Shown one piece after another: positions 48,579-57,269 of a DNA stretch of 64,000 bases; the first letter of the stretch is position 1, and every line of letters begins with the position of its first letter. The position numbers and the translations under genes are program-made. Below the pieces are notes generated by a model. It ran no database searches. It was not told where the DNA came from and saw nothing but the letters and a program-made list of their open reading frames with translations. The stretch spans positions 43,615 to 107,614 of the forward strand of contig NZ_JARUKV010000017.1 in assembly GCF_029688865.1 (NCBI RefSeq), written 5' to 3'. The DNA comes from Natronococcus sp. A-GB7 (GTDB lineage: Archaea; Halobacteriota; Halobacteria; Halobacteriales; Natrialbaceae).

Positions 48579-49058
48579 ATGCGACGGCTCGCCTCTCGGC
48601 TGTTCTCTGGGCTGCGTAGATCACGAACCGAAGGAACGACCGAGACGAAGTCATCGCAGCAGACGAGCTTGATCGAGGAGATCATCCGAGAGCAGTTCGG
48701 GTTTGCTCGGATCGAGGAACAGCCTTACACTCGTCCGACCCATGCGGTCGCCGACGTCAAACGACTCAAGCGTGAGAGACGTCACGATGAAGCGGAGGAA
48801 CTACTTCTGTGGTGTATCGATTTTGTGGAGGCGGAAGCGGAGGGCAAGGGGTACGACAAGCCGCCACACAGCTACTATCGGCATCTGGCGATCACCTACC
48901 GGAAGGATCTCCGATACGACGACGAAATCGAGCTTCTCGAGCGGTATCTGCGAGTCTGTGAGACCCTCGGCGACGAGCCGTCGACAGTGATGCTTGAGCG
49001 CCTCGACCGGGCCACGAACTGGCCGTCGACTAAACCGCAAACCGAAAACGGGCGGTAG
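48579..49058 (+). CDS. TPR-like helical protein
   Basis: 159 residues starting MRRLASRLFSGLRRS. After a basic N-terminus and a polar linker, residues about 55-140 contain paired helices (E-E-L-L-L-W-C-I-D-F-V-E-A-E-A, S-Y-Y-R-H-L-A-I-T-Y-R and E-I-E-L-L-E-R-Y-L-R) with the A-I-T-Y-R-K type of tetratricopeptide repeats. It probably binds another protein. No partner is evident from the neighbours. Confidence 0.65.
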   Translation: MRRLASRLFSGLRRSRTEGTTETKSSQQTSLIEEIIREQFGFARIEEQPYTRPTHAVADVKRLKRERRHDEAEELLLWCIDFVEAEAEGKGYDKPPHSYYRHLAITYRKDLRYDDEIELLERYLRVCETLGDEPSTVMLERLDRATNWPSTKPQTENGR

Positions 49059-49284
49059 GCCGCAGGAGCTGTTGGGTGGGCCTGTGATGGTACCGCCGGA
49101 ACCCATCCTGTGACTGTACGCCGAACACCCGGTCGCGCCGCTCGATCCGGACGACGCCCGACAGCTGCCTGGGAGGCCCGTAGACGGGCCCCTTCGAAAC
49201 GGACGCCGATCGGAACGATCCGCTGTGATGGTGGGCTTCGGTTCGGTGGCGTTCGGGTGATCGACAGGTGGCTGCGAGCCCAGT

Positions 49285-49506
49285 TCAGGGACCACGGTAG
49301 GTATCGACGCCGTGGTCGCCGTGAGGGTCCCTTGGTGGACACTCGAGTCGTACGTCGGTGACGAACTCCTGTGTAACGATCTGCCAACTCCCGTCCTGGC
49401 GCTTCTTTTGGGTGCGAAGCCATCTCTCACCCTTCTGTGGTTCGAAAACATATCGCTGACTACAGGTATCTTCGGGAGACCATTCGATAATAATTGTCTC
49501 GTTCAT
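49285..49506 (-). CDS. Small hypothetical protein
   Basis: 73 residues from MNETIIIEWSPEDTC; an ATG 20 codons upstream is possible. A beta-rich pattern (Y-V-F-E-P-Q-K-G-E-R-W-L-R-T and W-Q-I-V-T-Q-E-F-V-T-D-V) suggests a small single domain. AT-rich DNA just upstream could be its promoter. No family recognised. Confidence 0.55.
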   Translation of the reverse strand: MNETIIIEWSPEDTCSQRYVFEPQKGERWLRTQKKRQDGSWQIVTQEFVTDVRLECPPRDPHGDHGVDTYRGP

Positions 49507-49667
49507 TCTACCTTCTCCTTCTATTGAATCTATATCTCCGAGCACAGTTATTATTTTGGTTACCACTGTCTATAGAATTGATAGCCATGAGGTTAATTCT
49601 GCCACCAGCCATATGCAACTATTACGTCTGAGGGATAAAATAAGTATTGGAAAGGAGGAGTGCCTAT

Positions 49668-49892
49668 CTAACCCTCATCCTCAGTCCGGTCCGTTCGTTC
49701 GCCGGTGGGCCCACCATCGTCCTCGGTATCCGGTTCCCCCTCGGCACCGACGGGTGTGGCTGGGAACTCGGCGTTTGGTCTCTCGTCCGCCGACTCTGAA
49801 TCGCCCCCCCAGAGGTACGCAGCTCCCATCCAGAGCAGCCCGACGATCATAATCGCGATACCGAGCGCTGCCAGTCGCGGTTGCTCGATCAT
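49668..49892 (-). CDS. Small single-pass membrane protein
   Basis: 74 residues from MIEQPRLAALGIAIM. One membrane helix (A-A-L-G-I-A-I-M-I-V-G-L-L-W-M-G-A-A-Y-L) is followed by a strongly acidic, probably disordered tail (E-G-E-P-D-T-E-D-D-G-G). The start was chosen because upstream codons are proline/arginine-rich and unlike coding DNA of the window. No family recognised. Confidence 0.55.
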   Translation of the reverse strand: MIEQPRLAALGIAIMIVGLLWMGAAYLWGGDSESADERPNAEFPATPVGAEGEPDTEDDGGPTGERTDRTEDEG

Positions 49893-50405
49893 GGCGGCTG
49901 GCAGGAATCGCAGTGGGGGTGGTCGTCGTCGCACAGGGTTCGCTTCGAAAGTGGGTGCAAGCTGTGACTGCACTATCATCGAAGCGACATATAGCCGTTA
50001 CTATCCGCGACGCGCGGCCGGCTCCTCGCCGCCGGACCACGCCGTAGCTCCCAGCCGTTTCACCGTCGGCTGTGGGTGGAACACGGGCCAGTCGGCGGTC
50101 GGCTCCCCACGCCCAGCGACACGGATCGTCGCCGGGAGCGCGCCATCCCAGTCACTTCGTTTCAGCAGTTTCGAGGCGGAGCCCCCGGCCTCAAGTCGTG
50201 CGGCCCGTGAGGAGAGAGCGAGGGCTTCCGACCAGTCGGAAGCGCGAAGCGAGTAGGCCGGGGAGGACAGCGCGGAACAGAGTTCCGCGGGCCGTGCGAG
50301 CGGGCAAAGCCCGCGCGCAGAAGCCGACACTCCGCGACACAAATGATGGGACTGTAGCTGTCCGACTCCCAAATCAATAAGCACCGTCGAAGCAACATCT
50401 GAACT
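49893..50405. other. Gap before a frameshifted tnpB, with a row of hairpins
   Basis: About 500 bases. Between 50232 and 50330 there are three perfect hairpins in a row: GCTTCCGAC/GTCGGAAGC (loop CA), GCGGAAC/GTTCCGC (loop AGA) and GCGGGC/GCCCGC (loop AAA). They may belong to the left end of the tnpB element or be separate palindromic repeats. No supported gene. Confidence 0.45.
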
Positions 50406-51661
50406 ATGGAGGTCAGGCGTACCGCACCGGTCAAACTCGTTGTTCCCAAGGAGTCCCGTGACGCCCTCCACGAAACCGCTGAGCAATTCCTGTACTGTGC
50501 GAACGAGGCGAGCGACTACTGTTGGGACAGCACCGACTACGAAGACTGCGTAACCTCCAACGTGGAAGCCAGAAACGCCTTGTATGACCGTCTCCGCGAG
50601 GAAACAGACCTTACGGCAAACCTTGTGCAAGAAGCCATCCGGCGTGCCGTCCACGCCGTCGATAGTGGTGTTGACCGCTGGAAAAAGGGCAAACGGACGA
50701 ACAAACCAGAATTCACCTCGTGGAGTATGGTCTACGACAAGCGGAGTGCGACATTCTACCGGAACAAATCTCACTCTCCACAGTGAACGGACGCATCGAA
50801 TGTGACTTTGAGTTGCCAGCAGACAGTCCAACGCCATACGAAGAGTACGTGCTGTCCCAAGACTACGAGTTTCGGACGAGTACACTCCAGTACGACCAAG
50901 CAACCAACGAGTTCTATTTCCACGTCAAAACGCGGAAGGTAGACAAAAAGGGTGACACTGTTGAAATCGAGGTTTCGGACGATACCGGGCACCAGACAGT
51001 CCTCAGTATCGACCTCGGTGTGAACAGTCTCGCCGTCGCCAGCACGGGCACGTTCTGGAGCGGTGACGAGTACGACCACTGGATACAGGAGTTTGAAAAA
51101 CGCCGAGCAGAGATGCAACAGCGTGGTACCCAAACTGCTCACAACGCCTTACTTCGGCTTGGAAAGCGTGAGAGAGCATGGCGGAAACAGTACATCCACA
51201 CGATCGCCAACGAGATCGTTGAGGAAGCGATTGACCACGACTGTGACGTGATCGTGTTTGAGGATTTGACCGATATTCGTGAGCGACTGACACACGCTAA
51301 CTGGCATCATGTGTGGGCGTTCCGCCGTCTTGTCGAGTACGTTGAGTACAAAGCGCCAGAACGAGGTGTAGTGGTTGAACAGGTTGAGCCAGACCACACG
51401 AGCCAGCGGTGTTCGCACACCGACTGTGGCTTTACCCACGAAGACAACCGCGACGGCGAGCAGTTCCGGTGTTTGAAATGTGGGTACGAAATCAATGCGG
51501 ACTACAACGGCGCGAAAAACGTCGGACTGCGGTATACGCGGAAACGACAGCACAGACTGCGTTCCTCGCCCACGTCGGGGAGCGCAGACGCACCAGTAGA
51601 CGTGCGTATAACTGGTGGGACGTTGAACGGCAACGGCTATCGGCCAACCGCCGAGAGTTGA
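50406..51661 (+). pseudogene. tnpB (IS200/IS605 family) with a single-base frameshift
   Basis: The first frame (from M-E-V-R-R-T-A-P-V-K) runs to 50786 and a second frame continues the same protein to the end. The break is near 50765-50772, where N-K then [V/I]-S-L-S-T-V-N-G-R is expected; one base is missing before T-C-T-C-A-C. Past it all RuvC residues are intact: D in S-I-D-L-G-V-N, E in V-F-E-D-L-T-D-I-R-E and D in N-A-D-Y-N-G-A-K-N, with a zinc finger between. Without recoding no full TnpB is made. A mscS gene follows 114 bases later. Confidence 0.88.
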
Positions 51662-51775
51662 CCGCTGGGAGTCCACATCAAAGCCCCCCTCAACGAGCGA
51701 ACCGCGTATGTGGTGAGCGAAGTAGGGTGGGGGTAGTTTACTAGATGTTTTGGGCTGTGACTGCTACCGCGGCCA

Positions 51776-52945
51776 ATGAGCGACAGCGGTCAGACGATCG
51801 CCGACGAGACGGTCTCCTCCCTGCCGTTCGTCACGACCCAGGAACAGCTCCTCGGTCTGACGGTCGTGGTCCTCCTCGCGACGGGGCTCCTACTGGCGGT
51901 ACTCCCGCGTGGCATCCAGCGGCTGAAGGCGACACTCGAGAACGCAACTGAACGTGAGTGGGGCGAGACGCTCGACGGCTATCTCCCGATCGGCCGACTC
52001 ACCCACGCGATCGTGCGGCTCAGCCAGCTGACCGTCGTGGTCGGTGGCACCGTCGGCGTGCTTCACCTCTGGGGATGCGAATCACCCATCTGGTACACAA
52101 TCGAGATCCTCACCGTCATGTGGCCGACCCTCTCGCGGATGGTGGCGAGCGGGGTCGTGCTGATCACGGCGTATTTCGGGGGGTTGGCGGTCTCCTCGTG
52201 GATGGACTCGCTCTCGGCGAACACCTCCGGAATCGATCGCCACGACCGGGAGATCGTTACCCGGGTCCTCCAGCTCACGCTGTTGCTCACGGCGGTGCTG
52301 TTCGTTCTCACCCTGTGGAACTTCGATATCTCGGGACTGCTCGTCGGCGCGGGCGTCATCGGAGTGATTCTCGGCTTCGCCGCACAGGAAACGCTCGGCT
52401 CGGTCATCGCGGGGTTTATCCTCATGTTCTCGCGGCCGTTCGAGATCGGTGACTGGATCCTCGTCGGCGACGACCGGGGGATCGTCACCGACATCACGAT
52501 CGTCCACACCCGGATCCGCGGGCCAAACGGCGAACACGTCATTATCCCGAACGAGGTGGTCGGCAGCCAAACGATCCGCAACCGCAGCAACGAAAACCGG
52601 CTCCGATTCGCAGTCGATGTCGGTGTCGACTACGACGCCGATCTCGAAACCGCCCGCGAGGTCGCACGGGAGGCGGTCGACTCGCTCGAGATCGTCGAGG
52701 AAACCCCGTTTCCGTCGGTCCGCATCGAGGAGTTAGACGACTCGTCGGTCGTCCTCCGAATCCGGTTCTGGGTCGATAGACCCAACACGGAAAAGATGTG
52801 GAAGGCCGAAGACGAGGTGCTCGAGGCGGTGAAAACGGCGCTCGAGGACGCCAGAATCAACATTCCGTACCCACACCTCCGCTCGGTCACGGACGCGAAA
52901 CCGACGAGGGACAAGCAGATGGTCTCCAGCTACGAGCAGGATTGA
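51776..52945 (+). CDS. MscS family mechanosensitive channel
   Basis: 389 residues starting MSDSGQTIADETVSSL. Several membrane helices are followed by the pore segment L-L-V-G-A-G-V-I-G-V-I-L-G-F-A-A-Q-E, R-P-F-E-I-G-D-W-I and I-I-P-N-E-V-V-G-S of the beta domain, and a C-terminal vestibule domain. It protects against hypo-osmotic shock. It differs clearly from the MscS at 43700. A tnpB element lies directly upstream in the same orientation, as for that gene. Confidence 0.92.
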   Translation: MSDSGQTIADETVSSLPFVTTQEQLLGLTVVVLLATGLLLAVLPRGIQRLKATLENATEREWGETLDGYLPIGRLTHAIVRLSQLTVVVGGTVGVLHLWGCESPIWYTIEILTVMWPTLSRMVASGVVLITAYFGGLAVSSWMDSLSANTSGIDRHDREIVTRVLQLTLLLTAVLFVLTLWNFDISGLLVGAGVIGVILGFAAQETLGSVIAGFILMFSRPFEIGDWILVGDDRGIVTDITIVHTRIRGPNGEHVIIPNEVVGSQTIRNRSNENRLRFAVDVGVDYDADLETAREVAREAVDSLEIVEETPFPSVRIEELDDSSVVLRIRFWVDRPNTEKMWKAEDEVLEAVKTALEDARINIPYPHLRSVTDAKPTRDKQMVSSYEQD

Positions 52946-53042
52946 GGCTACGGCTGTGAGGGCGGTCACACCCTGCGTGACCACAGTTGGTTCGCCATAC
53001 TATCTGCTAGGATATGATGATTAATTCGATTACTGGAAGAGG

Positions 53043-53053
53043 ATTAATATATA
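53043..53053 (+). promoter_or_regulatory. Probable TATA-type promoter
   Basis: The bases TTAATATATA end about 22-25 bases before the ATG at 53075, the spacing expected for a leaderless transcript starting at or next to the start codon. Confidence 0.55.
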
Positions 53054-53074
53054 TCGACATTGAACGGACGGTCA

Positions 53075-53530
53075 ATGCCAGTTGACGTCGAGTCGGATCG
53101 GTGGGCACGGAGTAGCCGGGTCGATACGCTGGAGGTAGAGATCGAGCGGTTCCTCCGGGCACGCTCGGAGATGGCGTACACGCCCGCAGAGATCACCGAA
53201 TCCCTCGTAGAGACGACACCCGAGGTGTTTCCTGACGCGTTGCTCGCCGAGGACGACGCCGTCAGCGCATCGCGGATCGTGCTCGTGGCGTGTCGACTGG
53301 AGAAACTCGCCTGGCACGAGCGTCTCAAGGTCCACTCGCTCGACGGGACGCTGTACTACACTGACTGCGAGGGCGGACAGTTTCCGGTCGCCGAGGTCGA
53401 GCGGAATATTCCCCAACGGTTTATTGCGGTCGAACAGCGGATCGAGGAACTGGATACCGAGTTGGACCGACTCCTCCACGCCCTGCAGGCCCTCGACGAG
53501 GAGCTTCCTGACAACGCTGACCTTCAGTAG
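53075..53530 (+). CDS. Hypothetical protein, possible winged-helix plus coiled-coil tail
   Basis: 151 residues from MPVDVESDRWARSSR. Residues 20-110 have an order of helices and strands like a small winged helix (E-I-E-R-F-L-R-A-R, T-P-A-E-I-T-E-S-L-V-E, and later H-S-L-D-G-T-L-Y-Y). The last 35 residues (V-E-Q-R-I-E-E-L-D-T-E-L-D-R-L-L) form a coiled coil, which suggests a dimer. A clear TATA box precedes it. No family recognised. Confidence 0.6.
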   Translation: MPVDVESDRWARSSRVDTLEVEIERFLRARSEMAYTPAEITESLVETTPEVFPDALLAEDDAVSASRIVLVACRLEKLAWHERLKVHSLDGTLYYTDCEGGQFPVAEVERNIPQRFIAVEQRIEELDTELDRLLHALQALDEELPDNADLQ

Positions 53531-53706
53531 CGGCTGGCTCTCTCGTCGATCAGCCGGCCGTCGAGGTGTGCGGCCGGCCCCTCGAGAGCCATCGCATGCA
53601 CGCGGCCGGCTGGCCGAGTCTCCCGCGGTCGCTGTCGACTAGCGACGGCTGTCGTCACCGCCGTGGGCGCCGAGCGACGGAGCGTCCGGTTCTGACACGC
53701 CCTCTA

Positions 53707-55044
53707 TCAGTGTCCCGCCCGGCGCATCGCCCACAGGTCGTCGAAGTCGATGGTCTCGACGCCGTCGGTCTCTGCGATATACTGGATCAGCTCCTCGTAG
53801 TCGCCGGCATCCATCGTGTTGTCCTGATCGAAGGCATGGAAGTTCAGGATCGTACACTGGCGGTGCTGGGCAGCGGCGTCGACACACTGCATCGCGATCC
53901 CGAGGTCGTGGCCGATCGTCCGCGGGAGGACGAGCGGATCGTAGCCGGTGACGCCGGTGAGGTTGACGTTCCCGGCCTGGTTGAACCCGCCGGCGTAGTA
54001 GTAGTCCGACACCAACTCGAGGACCTCCCGGTTGAAGTTGTTGTGGGGGAACACGAGATAGTGGCCGCCCTGGAACTCGTTCTGGACCGCCCAGTTCTTA
54101 TCGATCTCGATCGAGTCCCGCAGGTCGTCCGGCTCGAGGTCGGCAAACGCGGTGTGAGTGCCGTGGGCGACGATCTGATCGCCGGCCTCCTGGCGCTCGA
54201 GGAGCTGGTCGGTCGTCATAATGCCGTCGCGTTGATCGCGGGTCCACTGACGAACGGCCGCCTGGACCGCGGTGACGTCGTACTCGTCGTGTACCGGCCC
54301 CGCCGGCTCATAGAAGTCCTCGAACCCATCGTCCCAACAGAGGATGACGTAACCCTGGTCGGGCTTCTCGTGTGTGCGAATATCATCGACCCAGACCTCG
54401 GCTTCGTCACCGGTGTTGTGAACCACGACACGCAGTTCGTCGATCGCGTCCTGCTCGACGGGGGTCGTGCTCTCGTCGGCGAAACCGGGACAGATTCGGA
54501 ACCAGCCGGGCTCGTCGCTGCCGTAGGAGACCGACTGCAGCATGTAGCTCGCGTAGCCGCCGTAGATATCCCGGAGCTGGATCTCGAGGGCAATGTTCGC
54601 CGGCGTCGTCGTCCGGACCGCCATCGAGACGTCACGGTCGCTCAGATCCGTCGCCTCGAACTCCGTCGCCACGACGGCGTTCCCCTCGTCCTCGGCGGTC
54701 AGCCGCAGGCTCTGGCTCCCGTCGAAGACGACGTCCGTCTCGGCGTCACCCGATCCATCCAGCAGCTCCCACTCCTCGAGGTTCTCGAAGTCGACGAACG
54801 CCTCGCCGGGCTGTCGGTACTCCTCGCGGCTGTTGTACTCCGTCTCGACGGTAAGTTCGGGCGAGTCGACACCGTCCGAGTCCGCGGTCTCGGTGTCCCC
54901 CCCGTCGGTCTCGTTCGACGACTCGTTGCCCTCGTCGTCCGAAGAGCCGGAACTGATCTGATCCATACAACCGGCCAGAGCCATCCCCACCGTCGCACCG
55001 GACGCTGCCAGAAACTGTCGTCGGAACCGCGAACGTTCCACCAT
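53707..55044 (-). CDS. Polysaccharide deacetylase lipoprotein (NodB-like)
   Basis: 445 residues. The N-terminus has F-R-R-Q-F-L-A-A (Tat) and L-A-G-C (lipobox), so it is exported and lipid-anchored. After an acidic linker, residues about 80-220 form a beta-sandwich that may bind carbohydrate. The C-terminal half is the deacetylase fold, with the metal Asp pair in L-C-W-D-D-G-F and histidines in V-A-H-G-T-H-T. It would deacetylate N-acetylated surface glycans, in line with GlmS and the glycan locus nearby. Confidence 0.88.
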   Translation of the reverse strand: MVERSRFRRQFLAASGATVGMALAGCMDQISSGSSDDEGNESSNETDGGDTETADSDGVDSPELTVETEYNSREEYRQPGEAFVDFENLEEWELLDGSGDAETDVVFDGSQSLRLTAEDEGNAVVATEFEATDLSDRDVSMAVRTTTPANIALEIQLRDIYGGYASYMLQSVSYGSDEPGWFRICPGFADESTTPVEQDAIDELRVVVHNTGDEAEVWVDDIRTHEKPDQGYVILCWDDGFEDFYEPAGPVHDEYDVTAVQAAVRQWTRDQRDGIMTTDQLLERQEAGDQIVAHGTHTAFADLEPDDLRDSIEIDKNWAVQNEFQGGHYLVFPHNNFNREVLELVSDYYYAGGFNQAGNVNLTGVTGYDPLVLPRTIGHDLGIAMQCVDAAAQHRQCTILNFHAFDQDNTMDAGDYEELIQYIAETDGVETIDFDDLWAMRRAGH

Positions 55045-55245
55045 TGGATAGGTGTTAGGAGAAGTATTATTTTACTATTTTGGAATCAGAATGAAGATTG
55101 AAAAGGTGTGTTCTCGGCAGCCGGGAGAGAACGACCATCGAGAACCCGACCGTCGCCACACGACCGGTCGGGGTCACCTGCTGCAGGCGTGTCCACTCCT
55201 CACGAGTGAACCGCCTCGGGGTCAAGCCCCGAGGCTTCCCGTGGA

Positions 55246-56520
55246 TTAGTCGGACACTCCCGCGACACCATCGGTCTGATACCCTCGAACGGTGTCGTGG
55301 GTCACGGACGGGGCGTCCACAGCCCCCGATGCCCGCCGTCGCACCTTCCGAACAACGGGAAGGCTGTTGAGAGCAGGCACATTCCAATCGAGTTTCTTCA
55401 CGCCCTGCACAGCGATATTGACGCTTGCACTACGGTCACTGTGGTCTTGATGCCCACACGACCGACACTTGAACCGCTTCTTGTTGCGGTTCGCACGCTC
55501 CGTGTGACCACACATCGGACACCGCTGACTCGTGTACGCAGGGTCAATCCACGCGGTCGGAATCCCCACGAACAATGCCTTGTACGATGTATAGAACTGA
55601 AGGGCGCGGAACGGGAGGTGGTGCAAGCGCCGATTCATCCGCGTACCGTAGTCGATACTGTCGCGCATCTCTTTGAGGTCTTCAAAGACGATACATGGCT
55701 TCTCGAACTGACGGCCCCACTCCACGATGTGACGGCTCACTTTGTGGAGTCGGTCACGGACAAACCGTTCCTCACGCCCTTCCAACGTGTCGTGGATGCT
55801 GTCCTTTCCAGCGTTCTGCACGCGCTTCCGCATCGTGAAGTAGCAGTGTCGCTCGAACTTGATTTCTGGGAAGTCGATGACCAACGTGTCCTCGACGCCA
55901 CCTTCGGAGAGAGCGGTAAGGGACACGTTGTCCTCGTTCACGTCCACGCCGATAACCGTCCGTGAGTCCTGCTTGTCTCGGACGGTCTGCTTGGTATTGG
56001 TGACGTTGACGTGTAACTCGGCGTTCTCGTTGTGAAATAGGGTTTCAGCAGTCCCAATCTTCCACTCGTCACCTGTGAGCGCAGTTTTGAGAACGTCAAG
56101 GTGGGCGTCGTCGCCTTCAAGAACGCCCTTGACGTGCTTGTACGGCTTCGCGCTGATTCGGAACGCCACATCACCGTCGTCGGTGAGAGACAGGTTGTAC
56201 CCTTCCTCGTAGTTCGCACGAAGCGGGTATGTGCCGTCCTTGGTGTGACTGGGTTTGCCGAAGTCGTCGTACTCGTAGTAGTTCTCCACCGCGCCGAGTG
56301 CTTTGGCGACGACGCGCTGAGTCGTGTTCTTCACAAGGTCGGCGTCGTCGGCCACACTGTCGGGAATTGCGTCCCAATCCACGCCTTGCTTGGCGAGACG
56401 GATGGTTTCGTTGTACACCCGGCGGGCTTCGAGCGTAGCGTCGTACAGTAGGCTCTCGTTGTCACTCTGGATGTCGAGTTGGAAGACCAACGTCTTGACG
56501 AGAGCCTGTGAGTCGGTCAT
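55246..56520 (-). CDS. tnpB: TnpB, IS200/IS605 family RNA-guided nuclease
   Basis: 424 residues, full length. RuvC residues: Asp in V-I-G-V-D-V-N-E-D-N, Glu in V-F-E-D-L-K-E-M-R-D, and Asp in H-S-D-R-S-A-S-V-N. The zinc finger C-P-M-C-G ... C-R-S-C-G precedes the last. It is a distant relative of the other two TnpB proteins in the window. The ATG overlaps the stop of the DUF2080-type gene. The guide RNA would be made from the end hairpin region at 55214-55234, 12 bases past the stop. Confidence 0.93.
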   Translation of the reverse strand: MTDSQALVKTLVFQLDIQSDNESLLYDATLEARRVYNETIRLAKQGVDWDAIPDSVADDADLVKNTTQRVVAKALGAVENYYEYDDFGKPSHTKDGTYPLRANYEEGYNLSLTDDGDVAFRISAKPYKHVKGVLEGDDAHLDVLKTALTGDEWKIGTAETLFHNENAELHVNVTNTKQTVRDKQDSRTVIGVDVNEDNVSLTALSEGGVEDTLVIDFPEIKFERHCYFTMRKRVQNAGKDSIHDTLEGREERFVRDRLHKVSRHIVEWGRQFEKPCIVFEDLKEMRDSIDYGTRMNRRLHHLPFRALQFYTSYKALFVGIPTAWIDPAYTSQRCPMCGHTERANRNKKRFKCRSCGHQDHSDRSASVNIAVQGVKKLDWNVPALNSLPVVRKVRRRASGAVDAPSVTHDTVRGYQTDGVAGVSD

Positions 56521-56672
56521 TCTTCGTCTTGTTCGGTGGGTTCTGAGGTACGGACGATTTTTACGTCGGCCCCTCGCCAGCGTTTGGGGACGGTGACGTG
56601 GGCACTGTTCCCGAACGGCTTGACCTCACCGTCGAGAATTTCCTCACCCTCGATTTCAAAGCGGTTCGCCAT
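56517..56672 (-). CDS. DUF2080 family transposase-associated protein
   Basis: 51 residues starting MANRFEIEGEEILDGEVK and ending E-Q-D-E-E. The middle N-S-A-H-V-T-V-P-K-R-W-R-G resembles a swapped-hairpin AbrB-like fold, as in the DUF2080 proteins found beside haloarchaeal IS200/IS605 genes. The stop overlaps the ATG of tnpB (ATGA). Probably a DNA-binding regulator of the element; the precise role is not established. Confidence 0.85.
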   Translation of the reverse strand: MANRFEIEGEEILDGEVKPFGNSAHVTVPKRWRGADVKIVRTSEPTEQDEE

Positions 56673-56791
56673 ACCTGTGTATATCCATTAGATATACTTG
56701 ACTGTGTCGGTAAAGTGTTCTCAATATGGGTGAGAAGCGGTCGAACCACACGGTGTACAACGTCAACTATCACTTCGTGTGGTGTCCGAAG

Positions 56792-56842
56792 TCAAGCAAA
56801 GCGAAGCTTTGCGTACCTCGCGGGATCGGAGATCCCGCTTAG
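56792..56842 (+). repeat. Hairpin insert 1 in tnpA
   Basis: Two perfect hairpins with 3-base loops: GCAAAGC-GAA-GCTTTGC at 56796-56812 and GCGGGATC-GGA-GATCCCGC at 56820-56838, 7 bases apart. It interrupts tnpA between the codons for C-P-K and Y-R-H and ends in TAG. Confidence 0.85.
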
Positions 56843-56932
56843 TACCGGCACGCGATTCTCGAACCAATCGAGAGTTCGCTGGAAGCGAGTTTCCGCGACG
56901 TGTGCGACGAATACGGATACGAGATACTGTCA

Positions 56933-56986
56933 TCGTCCGAGAATCGAAGATTTTCGGGATCACGAGAGACTCCGTCTCTTGAACGA
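56933..56986 (+). repeat. Hairpin insert 2 in tnpA
   Basis: Two hairpins with 3-base loops: CCGAGAATC-GAA-GATTTTCGG at 56937-56957 (one G-T pair) and CGAGAGAC-TCC-GTCTCTTG at 56963-56981 (one G-T pair), 5 bases apart. It interrupts tnpA between E-I-L-S and L-H-I-S-P-D and keeps the frame. The layout is the same as insert 1 while the stem sequences differ. Confidence 0.85.
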
Positions 56987-57269
56987 CTCCACATTTCTCC
57001 CGACCACGTACATCTGTTCCTTTCGGCCCACCCGAAGCACGCACCGAGTGAGATTGTACGAACGGTTAAGAGTATCACGGCACGGGAAATGTGGGAACAA
57101 TACGAATTGTTCTTGGAGAAGTACCTGTGGGGCGGTGGGTTTTGGAAGGAATCGTACTACGTGGGGACGGCAAGTGACGTTTCGACCGGCACGATTGAGC
57201 AGTACATCGAGCGGACGGAACACGTTTAACGGAGCGTACGGCCTTCACCCTCGGGGTCAAGCCCCGAGG

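Larger units (their letters stand above)
56726..57229 (+). pseudogene. TnpA, IS200/IS605 Y1 transposase with two in-frame hairpin inserts and a stop
   Basis: With both inserts removed the protein is 132 residues: V-W-C-P-K joins Y-R-H-A-I-L-E-P, and E-I-L-S joins L-H-I-S-P-D-H-V-H-L-F. The H-V-H pair is the HUH metal site and the tyrosine in I-E-Q-Y-I-E-R-T is the nucleophile; both are present. Insert 1 (56792-56842, 51 bases) brings an in-frame TAG as its last codon. Insert 2 (56933-56986, 54 bases) stays open. Without readthrough or restart at about 56900, no active transposase would be made. Confidence 0.85.
55214..57269. mobile_element. IS200/IS605-family element with tnpB, DUF2080 gene and damaged tnpA
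   Basis: The bases CCTCGGGGTCAAGCCCCGAGG, written here in parts as an 8-bp stem with the loop TCAAG, occur at 55214-55234 and again at 57249-57269 in the same orientation. They flank tnpB and the DUF2080 gene (minus) and tnpA (plus), the divergent order usual for IS605-like elements. tnpA carries two hairpin inserts and an in-frame stop. Exact borders are uncertain. Confidence 0.75.

Noticed and set aside
53566..55101. Long plus-strand open frame opposite the deacetylase gene
   Set aside because: The minus strand carries Tat signal, lipobox and deacetylase motifs. The plus frame is the usual high-GC shadow.
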